Origin: Catonia carolina
Taxonomy: Eukaryota; Arthropoda; Insecta; Hemiptera; Achilidae
NCBI GenBank assembly: GCA_035578175.1
Contig: JAQMRL010000002.1
Location: 134,418,171 to 134,482,170 of the forward strand
Direction of reading: 5' to 3'
DNA: 64,000 nucleotides
Shown: one piece after another, positions 12,115-25,000 of the stretch
Position numbering within the stretch: the first letter of the stretch is position 1
Layout of the letters: each line of letters starts with the position of its first letter
Made by a program: the position numbers and the translations under genes
The notes under the pieces: model-generated
The model's input: the letters and a program-made list of their open reading frames with translations, nothing else
What the model was told of the DNA's origin: nothing
Database searches by the model: none

Positions 12115-13310
12115 TTTATTAATATTTTGTTTTACTAATAAATAAACAAAAATGGAAGTAATGTCATTCAAAATCAACAATTTCTTTCATAAAAATGTCA
12201 AATTTTTAATTTCAATAACTCGTACTAGAATTGAGATATATTACCTAGAAACCATAACTCAACCTACTAACTAATTTTCAGGATTTGTTTTTTTTTTAAT
12301 TATTCAGAATTTGATTCTGTAGAGTTCCTTTGTATGGCAAAACATAATTCTGTTTTAAACATTTTTTAAATTATTTTGTTTCATTGTTGACCAAACTTAG
12401 CAATAATTGCTAAATTATTATTGCTTAAAAATTATTTTTAAGGAAAAAATTAAGGAGAGTATTATGTAACTATTGTAACTATACACAGTGCTTTAGAATA
12501 AGATCTTTTTCAATTTGACACCTTTAAAACTGAAGCTCATATCCTGATATTTTAATTCTGGATGACCAGGTGTTTGAAAAAGTGGCACTGAACTGATCTA
12601 ACATAGGAATTATGAATCCCATGGTTGGGGGAAAGGTTAATTTCCCTCTTTATATGTAAATTAAAAAGTAGAGAAATATTCATATGTAAATTTAAACTTC
12701 CTTCCTCATATAGGGCCAATTTTAGATCACGTGAGATGACTTACGACATTTCTGGAAGCTCTTTACAGCCCAAATTTTCAGCATTCGCTCACTGTAGGCT
12801 TTTCTCCTTTCTTCTGTACACCCAGTGTTCTGTTTTTGCTCTTCAAGGAAGCCCTTTAAGTCAGTAATGAGTTATTTGAATTTATATCGGCTTATTAAGC
12901 TTTCTCGGATTATTCCAGTTTTCTCAATATCCTATCTGACTTCTTTAAACCATTTATTCTAAATGTAGTGTAGGATTATTCTTAATGTAAAAAAGTTTTT
13001 TGTGAAATAAATTAACATTATCTAGAGCCCAAAACCACTATTGGCAACACAGGTGACCTATCAAAATTTTATGAGATGAGTTTAAAAAATATCTACATAA
13101 ATTCTCCAAACATTATAAACAACTCAAAATATAAAGATACATTTTGATTTCTGTAAGAATTCTTCATGTTTATTGCCGGTATACATCATACTGAAATAAC
13201 ATGAGTTGCCAAATCACAATCACAAAACACAAATGAACCACAAAAAAATAAAACTCATAGTTAAAAAATAACAATGTTACTTTTTTTATTAAGATTTTTA
13301 TGGTAATTAA
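12115..13310. other. AT-rich non-coding region
   Basis: The 80-codon frame at 12625-12867 has no recognisable domain and is probably chance. Nothing else is supported. Confidence 0.4.
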
Positions 13311-13317
13311 GACCATA

Positions 13318-13487
13318 AGCCAGCTGCATTGTCATAGTTGGTAACGTGCTCGCCTCTCATCATGCGGTCTTGGGTTCGAATCCCATTAGGTATAGCATAT
13401 TTTCATACGTTACAAAAAATCATTTCATCCTTCACCGTCTGCATTAGCAGTAATTGCAGAAGTCGGAAGCTAAACCAAAAAAAAAAT
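13318..13487 (+). mobile_element. tRNA-derived SINE family A, near-complete copy
   Basis: The tRNA-like head has an A-box-like TAGTTGGTAACGTGCTCGCC and the B box GGGTTCGAATCCC. A conserved body (CATCCTTCACCGTCTGCATT, AGCAGTAATTGCAG) and a poly-A tail follow. Other copies are at 11780 (truncated), 50032 (minus, near-complete), 61577 (3' end only) and 63362 (truncated). Confidence 0.8.
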
Positions 13488-14328
13488 TAAGACCATAAAA
13501 ATAAGAAACTGCAATATCTCTGTCATGTTAGGAGAGAACAAAATAGCCTCCAATTTGGGTAAAATATAGAAAAAGATAAATCTGGGAAGATGATGGGGCT
13601 GCTTCTCCATAGATCTATTTGGATAAAAGGTGTCCAAGGTCAAAACTGGCATTATGATACCCAAAACTTCTAATTAGATTAAATGAAATAATGGATAGAG
13701 GAAGAAGTAGTAAAGGCAAACAACTACAGTCCCTAGGTAATAATTCTATTAAACAAATTTTAAAAAATGATAACGTAAAAATACTTAAAAAATTATTATG
13801 TATGTAGATGTATCAATGAGAGTGGCCTGCCTGGACCACATCATTATTAAAATTGATACCCCAATTTCATAAACTATAAAACTTCATCAACAAACAGTCA
13901 CCAATAAAAGTGATAAAAGGAAGTATTAGGAGCGAGAATAGATGTTAACATTGAGTAAATAACACAATAACAATTACTTGTCAAAAGTAAAACATCTGTA
14001 TTTGACAAAATTAACAATATATTAAAAACCTTTTTACAATAAGATCAACATATTTATAGAATTATGTTTATTTTATTTATTAATTAAAAACTAACATAAA
14101 AATATAGTAATACTAATTTATTGCAGAATTTAATTTAAAAAATATTATAACTAAAATTCAAATGCTATAATACTATAATCCTATATTTTACTAAGATGCT
14201 TTATAAAATAACACAAAATATTAAATTTTAATAAATAAATTACAAACATTTTTACAATACAAACATACTTTCTTAAAGAAAAGAAAAAAAAATTTAAAAA
14301 CATATTGTGACAAAACAAAAATTTCAAA

Positions 14329-14473
14329 GGCCACCTCCATAGCGTAGTGGTAGCGCGCTAGCCTACAACCCAGAAGTCCCGGGTTCGATTCCCAGCTAGG
14401 GTATGGAAATTTTAACTCATTAAAACCCACTGTTACAGTACCAAAACCCACAACGTCGATACGACTTTATATA
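14329..14473 (+). mobile_element. tRNA-derived SINE family B, copy 1
   Basis: Head GGCCACCTCCATAGCGTAGT with A box TAGCGTAGTGGTAGCGCGC and B box GGGTTCGATTCCC, then a shared tail (GGAAATTTTAACTC, AAACCCACTG). No paired acceptor stem or 3' terminator is visible, so it is a SINE rather than a working tRNA. Confidence 0.8.
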
Positions 14474-14479
14474 AATAAA

Positions 14480-15462
14480 TTTTCTAAAAACTTTTTTAAT
14501 TAAGAGTAATGAAACTTAGTCATTCAACTCCTCCTAAACGCCTGGACCGATTCTTATGAAATTATTTGCGTGAGATTAAGTTGATTCGAGAATGCTATAG
14601 ATTCACAATTCGACCCGATAGAATAAATTTTTTATATTAATTAACTAATTTATAAATTTTAGTTGATTTTAGGTTAGCTTAAAGTTCACACTGTATCCTG
14701 TACACGGTGTTTCGATCGTGTTTTGGTTAGCTTAAAGTTCACAATTGTATCCGGTAGGTGGGACTCCGACCGTGTTTACAAAACTTTTTGACAATTTCTA
14801 GCATATTAGTCTGACCCAGCAGTATTATTGAATAATATTATATTATTTTATATAAAACAACTATTTATAGTGTCATTAAAATTACTCATTGTGCCAGCCA
14901 TAACGTGCAGTATTGATGTATTTTACATGATTTTTTAACAATTTTAATGATGTATACACGTGCACTAAAAATGAACTTAACCTATGAATCTAAGAAGATA
15001 AATTCGCTGTACATGAGTAGATTTAACTATAATTTATTTTTTATAGATTGAAAAAAATATACCGGTTATAAAAATAATTAAAGTTTTTTTTCTTGGTACT
15101 ATTTGAGTTAGTTTTAAGTTTTCATCCAACACAAGTTAGTTTATAGTATACGATTCCTCTCACACACCACACAATTTTAAAGTCAAGTTGTGATAACTGT
15201 ACACGTAGTGGCGTCAGGTATCATAGAAATAGATTCATAAAAACATCCCAAAACATTTATGATTGATTAAAAAAGTTTATGACTTTTGGAGTTACGTTTC
15301 CACAGGATGTCTGTCGGGTCCGTTAGTATATTATAGTAATAAAAAGGTACCTGTGTTTGATACAAAAATCATTAACAATTTTCTTCAATTACTACAATAC
15401 AAAAAAAATAAACAAGTTACCATGGATTTTACAGTATTAGTATTATATTATTATTAACGGAA
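14480..15462. repeat. Probable old repeat with an internal duplicated block
   Basis: GGTTAGCTTAAAGTTCACA occurs at 14673 and 14724, with a related downstream segment (ATCCNGTA, CCGTGTT), forming an imperfect tandem of about 50-60 bp. Nearby phrases (CTCCTCCTAAACGCCTGGAC) look like transposon interior, but I could not find ends. Confidence 0.4.
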
Positions 15463-15469
15463 TTATTAA

Positions 15470-15650
15470 TAGTAATGGAATGAAATCCAGAGAGAAGAAG
15501 GAGGAGGGGCAGACCGTAAAGATCATGGAGGGACTGGGTGAACGAGAGTCTATGCAGAAAAGAAGTTTGAGGTTTGGGAATTAGGAAAATAGGGGTGGAA
15601 TGGAATTCTAGTTAAGGGAAGGTATAGATAGCAATAGCTGTAGAATCCTT
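15470..15650 (+). mobile_element. LINE C-terminal relic
   Basis: Purine-rich text (GAGAAGAAGGAGGAGGGGCA) and a broken frame resemble the relic at 21070-21515. Stops interrupt it. Confidence 0.45.
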
Positions 15651-15822
15651 AAAAAAATATTACTGTATAAATTATAATTATTATAAGTTATGAGGTTTTA
15701 TTAGCAATAAATTTGGGCCTTAATGAGACTGAGTTATTTCAAAGACTGAGCAATGAGGGTGATCAAGGAACAGATTTAAATAATAATTAATCTATCCTTT
15801 TTGTGTAACCAAAATTGGTTTT

Positions 15823-15975
15823 GGCCGCCTCTGTAGCGTAGTGGTAATGAGCTAGCCTACCACGCAGAGGCCCCAGGTTAAATTCCCGGCCAAGGTCTGG
15901 AAATTTTCACAAGGTAAAAACCCACTGTTCATTTCCCACCACAGTCGCTACTGACCGAACTGTTAATGCAACATT
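15823..15975 (+). mobile_element. tRNA-derived SINE family B, copy 2
   Basis: GGCCGCCTCTGTAGCGTAGT head, B-box-like GGTTAAATTCCC (one decayed base), then TCTGGAAATTTTCACAAGGT and AAACCCACTG as in the copies at 14329 and 53503. Confidence 0.75.
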
Positions 15976-16707
15976 AAATATAGTAAAAAAAATTTGTTTT
16001 TCTGATATTTTAAATCATAAATAAAATCAATCATACATTTAAAATACAAAATTTTATCCAATGTATTTAAAATGGATATTCTGTTTACCCTTAATATTGC
16101 AGATTGTACCAAGCATTTAAAAAATTTTTACATGGTTATAAAGAAAGGATGCTTTTGGTGATCTGCAACAACCCAAAAATGAACATTTGTAGCAACTGTA
16201 ACTAAGATTTTGAGAAAAAATAACCAAGAAAATGAAACTATTTTAATTAACAAGCAATTTTAACATGTTTTTTCTGTAGTTCAAACTGGTCAATTTTTAC
16301 AATTCTTGGAATTATAGGATCCCAACACCATGCTTAGCAAATAGTGTTAAGTACTAAAAATTGGAATAGCGTACAAAATTTTTAAAAAACAAATTGTAAA
16401 TCTACTAATGATCACCTTTATCCAGTGATTTTGAAATTATTAAACACAGTATGACTTTTCTAACTGTCCTATATTTTATATTTTTAAAACAGATATTTAA
16501 AAAGTAGTTTAAAGAGTAAAACTACAACCAAATTAAACTAAAATCTGGCTTCATTTAATCAAAACAAGGCTATGGTATTTGCTGTTCTAATTAATTAGAA
16601 GATAATTAAAAATTTCTACACATTTCTGGCTGAGATACAATCTGGCTGTTAATAATGCCAAGTGACTTTCTTTTCTTTCACTGCATTCAGCTTTAGATGC
16701 ATTTCTT

Positions 16708-16750
16708 CTTATTACATAATACATGCTGTATTGCATTATGTAATAAGGTA
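16708..16750. repeat. Short hairpin
   Basis: CTTATTACATAATACATG pairs with its imperfect complement ATTGCATTATGTAATAAG around a short loop. Probably a small MITE remnant. Confidence 0.45.
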
Positions 16751-16975
16751 ATTTGTTACATGGTAAGTGGATGACATTAGGGATAATTTGTCTTTACCAC
16801 GTTCATACTAAAAAAGTAGTCTAAAATAAATACTAAAATAGGTGACATTAGTAATCTAAAATCTTATGTCAACTCGTTGGCACAAATTTATTACAGATAA
16901 AGAAATTAAAGAAAAATTCATTAAGACCTTTAAAAAAAGTAGAACATAAATATCACAGAAAAATCTAAAATCTTA

Positions 16976-18107
16976 AGGTGCGGTTTCGTTTGAGCGATCA
17001 TCGCATGCGATTACTGCATGCAGTAATGACGCATAGGTCGGGTAGTTTCGTTTGTGCAGTGAAACATGCGATCCAACTGCACGTCCGGGTTAACTGAAAC
17101 CCAGGTAATCCAAGACGTCAAAAAATACTCAGTATTTTAAATGTAATTTTTCTACAAATAACTGTAATAAAAACAATATATAATAAATACGGTAAATTGT
17201 ATTTCTGTACCAAAATACTGTTTAAGAAAACTGAACTGTAAATTATAGCATGTAAAGTATGCCTACATGACATTCAAAACTGCAGGCAGGATTTTTACCG
17301 ATAACGTGAGTATTTTCCTTGGAGCGGTAGCCTACTACTAGGTTTACTGTTTAGTTTGACTACAACACCTTTGCTGCAAACAGCCAATTAGTACTGTATT
17401 GTGGTTGAATGGGTACGGTAGTGTCTTGGCCTTAATGTAGTTTTCATTTCGTTTTGTGGCCAATTAGTTTTACGTACTGCTAGTGGAAGTGAAATGATAT
17501 TTAACAATGTCATGTAAACGTAAACACGTGGTGAAAACCAATGAAGCGACGCCCACTGATGTACTTTTAGTTAAACGTTGGCAGGACATTTCGGTAAGAA
17601 AACGAATGGAAAATAAAACCAAAAAAAAATTTCTGACTTTAAAAAAATAATTAAAATGTACGAAAAATATTTAACAATTAAATTGTACGAATAAAAGTTT
17701 AGGACACAGTAATATTTTATTTACAATAAAACGCCATTTTCTTGTTATTTAAAAAACGCAGCTTATCCGAAAATCGGCTCACCCCAATTATTTCAAATTA
17801 CCACGAGTTTACTGTATCTATTAGACGATGAAAGCAAGTTGAAAGGATCAAATAGTTGTAGTTTTTCTGCAGCTAACTCAATGAGTTTTGTGTCATCGTC
17901 TTTGGAAAAACTTATTTTCAACTTCCAGATGCATGCGACTACTGCAGAAGACTGGTTCCCAAAGCAGTCGACACATGTGATCTCTTGCGTCGGACCCATA
18001 AACGGAACCACTTCTTAAGAAATCCATTTGATGAGTAATGGCAGTGATGCATGCAGCGGCTGCATGCAGTAATCCCATGCGACGATCGCACAAACGAAAC
18101 CGCACCT
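16976..18107. mobile_element. PIF/Harbinger-like DNA transposon derivative
   Basis: Terminal inverted repeats of about 48 bp start AGGTGCGGTTTCGTTTG at both ends and differ at about three positions. The element is 1132 bp and flanked on both sides by TTA, the target duplication typical of PIF/Harbinger. Subterminal ATGCATGC-like palindromes are abundant. Coding traces remain inside: a plus-strand ATG frame from 17507 (SCKRKHVVKTNEATPTDVLL) and a minus-strand block at about 17795-18000 with SFSKDDDTKLIELAAEKLQL, like the start of a MADF domain. MADF/Myb-like second proteins are known in Harbinger elements. No complete transposase is present. Confidence 0.8.
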
Positions 18108-18110
18108 TTA

Positions 18111-19049
18111 GGTATCAAATCCCTGGAGGTTACACTAGACCATCCCAGAAATTTACAAACATTTAATTATCTCATTACAATAAACCTTTTAACGGACAAT
18201 TGTTCAAAGTCCAAAATTACAAAATATTCAGAAATCTGAAAACATTCCATTGCACCCGTCCATAAAACCGGGGAAAATTCAGTTTTCTTCATTTATTGTA
18301 GAAACAAATGGCAAAGTTAAATTTTTTTAACTTATTTCATATAATATAGTCTTTTATAAATTAAATAGGGAACATAATAACTGGAGTAACAGCACAGGTG
18401 TCTGAATTACTTTTATAAACTTCTTTTCCCTCAGAATTGATATTTTCCTGGCCATTCAAATAAATATTAGAATACTCAATGAAATTAGTAAATTCTGGCT
18501 TTTTAAATTTGTCTTAATTTTACAATTCTTTTCATAATAAAAGCTATTTGTTTACAATTTCTTAAAAATTAAAGATTATTACAGGTTCTAAAATTTCAAA
18601 CCACCGCATAATATGCTTCAAATAAATAATGAATCATTAAATACTTTTTGTTTTGGGATAAATTATAAATAGCATTCTACTCTGTACGTAAGAAGTAATG
18701 TAATAAAATTTATTATTGATATTTACATTTTTATTATATATATTGTGCAATGCATAGTTGCACACGCCTATGATTATCTGTTACTTTTCATGTATGTGAG
18801 TTAAAAGAGACGTGCGAAGTAAGAAACAAAAACTGATGTGGTAGGATGGGCGAGGCAAGATGGTGGTACAATAAGTAGATGCTATAAAAGTCTCTATTTT
18901 TACGATTACAACTATAGTGTTCACAACAAACTGCCCTTAATTTGTGAATACCATCATTAAATCAATTACAACCTTAAAATTAAAAAAAAAATATCAGTAC
19001 TCAGCAAATTTATAATACACAAGTACCATGTCAATTGATAAAAAAGTTA
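18111..19049. other. AT-rich non-coding region
   Basis: I see no gene, repeat ends or splice structure here. Confidence 0.4.
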
Positions 19050-19575
19050 CAGTAGAATCTCGGTAGTCTGGCCGTGCAGTAGTCCGGCCCATAAAATATT
19101 AGGCCTAAAAGTATGAAACCTCACCCAGGACAGTCTTTTGGTAAAAGATTTAAATTGAATTAGGGAAATCAACTCGACCTAATTACGGCGTATTTAATAT
19201 AACATGTATGTTTACGATTTGATTAAAGAAATGAATAAGCAGACCTAAACTATTGTTAAATGGAATAATTTTTGGCCTTTTATCCAAAACCCAGAACTGG
19301 GTCATACTCTATACTTCATGTTGAATTGACAACGAAATTTAATTCTTAGAACACGAGCACCCCCACACCACACTAGGCAATGTCAATAGCCGATAATTAT
19401 GTTAAATACAATGACTACAGAAGTACTCAGCAAACCTTTTTTAATTAATCACATAGAAATCAATGCATATTCATTTTTTGTTTAAATTTATAATTTATAG
19501 TTCCAAAATTCCAACATATCCAGTAATCCGGCACCCTCTCGGTCCCGAACAGGCCGGACTACTGAGATTCTACTG
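19050..19575. mobile_element. Pogo/Tigger-type MITE
   Basis: Ends CAGTAGAATCTCGGTAGTC and GACTACTGAGATTCTACTG form inverted repeats of about 22 bp. The left flank is TA and the right flank CA (a decayed TA). The 526-bp interior is non-coding. CAGT starts and the CTCGGTAGTC theme are typical of pogo-group elements. Confidence 0.75.
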
Positions 19576-19579
19576 CATT

Positions 19580-21060
19580 TAGTAAATAAAGTACATCAGA
19601 ACAGATTTATTTAACAAAAAAAAAATTGGAGAAAATAATATTCATTTCGTCAATTTATTGACTTTTCTTGAGCAGACTGTACTTCAAATTAATAAAAAAA
19701 AAACACCTATCATATTTAAATGTAAAGATAATTCTGTTTACATTTAAAAAAAAAGAGTCACTACTATTGTTTTATAGTTTTTGTAGTGACTAAGATTGTT
19801 CATCATCATTTGTTTTAAATTTCTAGATGCCATTTTGACAGGGCTATATTTTTTACTCTCTCAAATTATTTTTTTTGAAACACAGATAATTTTGACTTTA
19901 ACCATACACGTGTAATAATTAAAACAATTTTTAACAAATTAATTATTTGCAACATGGAATAAAAATTGCATTGCATTGAAAACATCAGCTGACCTACAAC
20001 CTAAATTTATAACGTAACAATAATTCACGGAAACTGTTTTTAAATTACTAGGTGATGTTTTCAACATGGCACAATGTTAGTCCTACGCTGTAATTAATAG
20101 CACTGTCATCACACAAAAATTATTCACCTGCACTTATACTAATATTTATTAAAATACAAATAACTGTATTTCCTCAAATGTAATCCACACTACAGAGGAT
20201 TTTTGGAATACAAAAATAAATTTAATAGAGTGCACATTAAAATTAAGTAATGCTATTCCTCATTTTCAACCCTTAGACACTAGCCATTTTAGTAGACTTT
20301 AGTTTTTAGTGTGTTCTTCAAGGTTATTGCTCTGGTCCTATCCTTTCAAAAGAACCTTCTTTTGCAACAGTTAATGGTAGCGTGAGTAATTAATAGAATA
20401 GTCATTTTATTTTTAATAAGGATAGTAGACAGCATAAAAAGTCAGACAAACTTCTTTTAAGAGCAAAGTTATTCTTCTCATCAGGAAGTATGAAAATAAA
20501 AAAGCTGCAAGGGAGTTTAATGTAGCTGAGAGGAACATTCATGGTGATTGTGTAGACTGTCTGTATTTGCTTACACATCACTAAGGAACATCTTTGAGAA
20601 TTCAAAAGAAAAATATTGAAAAATCAACAGTAAAGTTTTAGAGTTTGTATATAAAACAAGGAAAAATGGACTACCTATTACTTTGGATGTAATTAAAAAT
20701 AAAACCAGTGATAACTCTAAAACTTGGGATATTCTTCACAAAACTTTAAAAGTGCATAAGAAATTAGGGGAAGCACTTTATAAGGCAAGCAGGACTGTAC
20801 TTACACCATCAAATCACAAAAATTCTTTCTGTGTGTCACAAACTTCAAATTTTAAAAAAACAGACAAAAGATTGGTTACGTGATTAAAAAACACACAACT
20901 ACGTACGGTTTTATCAAAAAACTTTGACTACTCACAAAAAATGTTAATTTTGCTGGTTAAGAAATGCAGTGTGAAAAGATTCAATGGCACATACCATTCG
21001 AGGAAATATAATTGGTTTTTATTTCAAAAATTACAAAACTAGTCTCTTTGTCAAAGATGA
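19580..21060. other. AT-rich non-coding region
   Basis: Two 66-67 codon frames (20402-20605 minus, 20683-20883 plus) have no recognisable features. Nothing else is supported. Confidence 0.4.
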
Positions 21061-21069
21061 AGATATATA

Positions 21070-21515
21070 TTTATCATGCTATCCTTGAGATTGCGTGTAC
21101 CTATGCTGCGGAGTGTGGGTATTGACAAAGAGAAAAAAGGATCGCCTAAAAGCGGTGGAGATGGATTTCTGGAGGCGGAGCCGTGGTGTGTCACGGATTG
21201 ATCGAATTCCGAAATTAGGAGAAGAATCGGTGTTTGGAAATATCATGGATACCATACCATAGCAGTTAAAATGGTTGGGCCATTTGTGGAGGATGGAAGA
21301 TGGTAGGTGGCGAAAGAGGGTATGGGAGTGGATGCCAGCCGGTAGAAGGAGAGGTAGGCCAGAAGTGACATGGTTGAAAGGGGTTCAGGAGGAAATTTCT
21401 TTAGCGGCGACTCTCCAATGGGGACTGGTGAGACAAAGAGAGGTGGTGCTTAGGAAGCGAGATACGGCTGGGGCTGTAAATCCTTGCATATTAAAAAAAA
21501 TTACTAGTAAATAAT
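21070..21515 (+). mobile_element. LINE RT C-terminal relic
   Basis: The plus strand encodes KDRLKAVEMDFWRRSRGVSR, then, after a stop, WLGHLWRMEDGRW and PAGRRRGRPEVTWLKGV, the usual C-terminal text of insect LINE RTs. One stop (TAG near 21260) and loss of the 5' part make it dead. It sits just downstream of the Plk4 poly(A) signal in opposite orientation. Confidence 0.75.
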
Positions 21516-21765
21516 TCCATTTCTCCCAAATCTATCCTAAATAAACACACCACCAGGAGTTCTACAATGTCATGATAATGCTTTATAATAATATTTTGCA
21601 AAACTATGTACAGCCAAGGCATGCTTGATACCCTTGTTATAAGAGAGAAAATCTCTAAAAAATATACTATCATAATTATTAAAATCCCTATTTAATTGCA
21701 TAATCAATATACAGATACAATATTACTAATCCATTTTTTCATAAAACATTCTATAAAAGAACTAC

Positions 21766-21771
21766 TTTATT
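21766..21771 (-). terminator. Plk4: Plk4 poly(A) signal (AATAAA)
   Basis: Reverse complement of TTTATT, 26 bases after the Plk4 TGA. It is the first canonical hexamer on the minus strand. Confidence 0.75.
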
Positions 21772-21796
21772 TTGATACAGACATAATTTGTTAAGG

Positions 21797-22033
21797 TCAC
21801 CTAATTGGTTTACTTTTACGTTCAAGCTCTGACGTTTTATGCTGAACAAAATAACGTAGAACGGCTGGAATATTTTTTAATTTTTTACGAACTCTGTCTG
21901 GAATTTTATCTGAATCAGACTGTTGGTATCGAAATACTTTACCATTGTCGGTAAATATCACATTACCGGTTGAACTATCAAATGATAGTTGCGATCCATC
22001 TGGATAAAGTACAGTTATTTCACCCGAAGACAA
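21797..22033 (-). CDS. Plk4: Plk4 last coding exon, polo box 3
   Basis: 78 codons and TGA; acceptor of a T-rich tract ending CAG. It encodes [20 protein letters not shown] then [20 protein letters not shown] and a C-terminal helix, the PB3 fold that supports dimer relief and Ana2/STIL binding. It ends in a basic tail, KSKPIR. Confidence 0.95.
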   Translation of the reverse strand: MSSGEITVLYPDGSQLSFDSSTGNVIFTDNGKVFRYQQSDSDKIPDRVRKKLKNIPAVLRYFVQHKTSELERKSKPIR

Positions 22034-25000
22034 CTGAAAAAAAAAACAAATAAAATTAGTTGTTAAGAATAGTATTTAAAGAGCTGAATAGATGAAGATG
22101 TTATGTAACTTTTTTTTTAAGTTTAGTGATTGATAAAGGTGTTATGACAATATTAAGTTTTACATGACATAAAATACTCTATCTCTATAGCTTAAGGAAT
22201 TACTACGTATGAAGGAGCTATTCCATATGCTAAATTTTATGTTTTATACAGGATAAAGGTATTACGATCACTTGACACCTTCCTCCATCAGAATGCAAGA
22301 TGTTATAATTTTACAATAATAACAGTTAATTGTGGTAGTAAACATTTCATCTTTACAGAGGTATTATTAAATATTTCTCAAAAGAAATCTATGATAATAC
22401 TCTTGTATTGTAATACTGTTCATCCAATCTCAGATAATACTGGTCAATAGATATCACAATAGATATTTAGTGGATGAAGAAGGCGTTACATACCTAAGAA
22501 AAGTGATGTTAAAAAATACAGTGTAAGGAACTATTAATTGCATTATATTAATTTTTGTGTAGGGATATGATTTATTTATCTTGATTTATTTCATAATAAA
22601 TAAGACAATAAATAAATCAAGACAATTCACACAAAAAAAATTAAGAGGCTTAAAATCTGATTGCACTTTTCTCAATTGTTTCTCCATAGTACTTTTATCC
22701 ACTAAGCTCTTCAATTATTTTAAAATACCATCAATATTACAATAATAAAGTTAATTGAATTAATTAAACACTGAAAGAACCTGCTTCACAAAACCTTTTA
22801 CAAAACCTACTTTTACTTTTACTTTGTTTTACAAAACCTGCTTTAAGTTGTAATAATATTAGAATGATTCAGACATCGTCAAATGCTGGGATTTTGTAAA
22901 CTGGATCTATAACTAAAACGGTGTTAAAATTTATCAGATCTTAGACAGTAATCAAACTTGTGACTTTTGGCTAAGCAATCAACTGTGTTACCAACTGCAC
23001 CACAGATATATTAATCCTCATTTGCATATCTCTTAATCTGAAGATATGAAATTCAAACAGTAATTAGTTACCCTTAAAAACTAGCAAAAAAATTGAATTA
23101 AAACTTATTGTTTTCTGGTTTATTTTAAGAAATATCAGCAACTAGGTCACTAGCGACTACAACGAGTTATGGTACAGTATCAGTGGGACTTCTTCTTCTT
23201 CTTCCAATGCCTGTTTGTTTAGAATATTGGCGATGATCCTGGCTATGATGACATTGTTGACAGCTACTCTAAATAGTTCCGTGGTAGTCTTACAGAGAAC
23301 CACATTCTCAGATTTTTTAACCATGAAATTTTTCTCCTTCCGGTCCTTATTTAGTTTTATTATTCCCTGTAGCATGGATTGTAGAAGTAGGTATTTGTAC
23401 TCATTCCTTATTATATGACACAGACACTCTAGTTTTCAGAGGGATTTAATGTGTTTATCCAGATCTTGGAAGGAATTTTTTTTGTTTTACATTCAACTTG
23501 GAAAGGGAATCAAATTCCACTTTACAGTTCAGCATAATTTGTGCTGTAAACTACAGCACCATGTAATTGGCCAAACATAATTTAATAAAAGTATTGTATA
23601 AATTAAAATAAACTTCATACAAAACTATGCTTTTCACATGTATTTTTTGTTAACTTTGTTTTAATAAAGTTTTTTTTAAATAACAACAGTACTTTCATTT
23701 TTCATTTAAAATACAATAAAAATATTTAAGTTAAAATAATGTTCAGTAATTTTTTTGTTTAAAATATGAATTAATACATTTGAGCTCTATACATAATTAG
23801 GTTGTGAAGATGAAAGTTTTAACAGATACTGGTCTCATGTTAAACCAGATCACGACTGGATTTGGGTTCATCAATTACAAGTTAATACTGGCAATTACTG
23901 GTTACTGAGAATAACATTATCATTTAACACTAATGCTCTTCACCTTGACAATCATTAAAAAAAGGGTTAGGTAAAAAAGTTTACTGACATCGTACGTGTA
24001 ACACAACATTGAAAATACACATTTTCAAACACAGGCAACTGAGTATAGATAAAAATAAATCAGTAAATTCTCTTAATCCTAGACAAATCCTGTTATTTTT
24101 TTAAAGATTTTTTTTGTACTTTCAGAAACCTAACAAAAAACTATTACCATTTAGTCTCATAATTAAATGAAATACAAATTTAAAGAAATTGAGTCATTTC
24201 TTCCTTTTTGGTTGAGTGAACTATTTAAAAAATATATTATGAATGAAAAGTTAAATCAGATGAAATTACTAAAAATATATTTTTTTTAATGGTTATCTCA
24301 TTTTGTAGAAGTCATTGTCAATAACCAAGGTCTTAATTATAAAAATTTTTTTTTTCAATTTTATGGCCACAAAGGACCACTTCAAACCAATCTTCGGAGT
24401 TCTTTTTCTGAGCTGCTTTTCTCTTTACCCAGTATCTTTTCATATTTTCGGATCTTGTTTTTCTTTCCTCAACTGAATAAACCCTCTTCCTCTTGTTTCT
24501 TCTTTGGATTTAAATCTTGTATTTTTAATAGTTTAGGATTTTTATTTCCGAGATCCTCTTCCATTATTTGTAATTCCTTCATAGTTATCTTCTTTTATCC
24601 AACTTGGTAGGTTTGTTGTTCAATTATTTGTCTTAAAATTTGTGTTTTTGGTGTTCTTAGAAAATTACCATAGTATGAAATTTTCTTTTTTCTCATCACA
24701 TCTGTTATTGGGTCAGTATATTTATAAACTAGGTCATTACGTAATAGTACCAAATGTACCATTTTTCTGATGTTTTTTTACCTATGCATGTCCTTAAAAT
24801 TCTTCTTTCCACTTTTACAACCTTTTCTATTAAATTATTCAGTTTTAATTTTGAGAGTTTCACTACAGTAAAAGTTACTGTTGGTTTTGCTTAATTATAT
24901 TAAAAAACCAAAACTAAAATTTTTAAAAACAAGTAGTAGAAAATATCTACCTAAATTCCTCTTGGTTAAAATAATGTTTGCAATTTACCTACAAGGGAAG

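Noticed and set aside
14329..14400. Functional tRNA genes at SINE heads (also 13318, 15823, 53503)
   Set aside because: A and B boxes are present, but there is no matching acceptor stem, a SINE body follows, and copies are dispersed.
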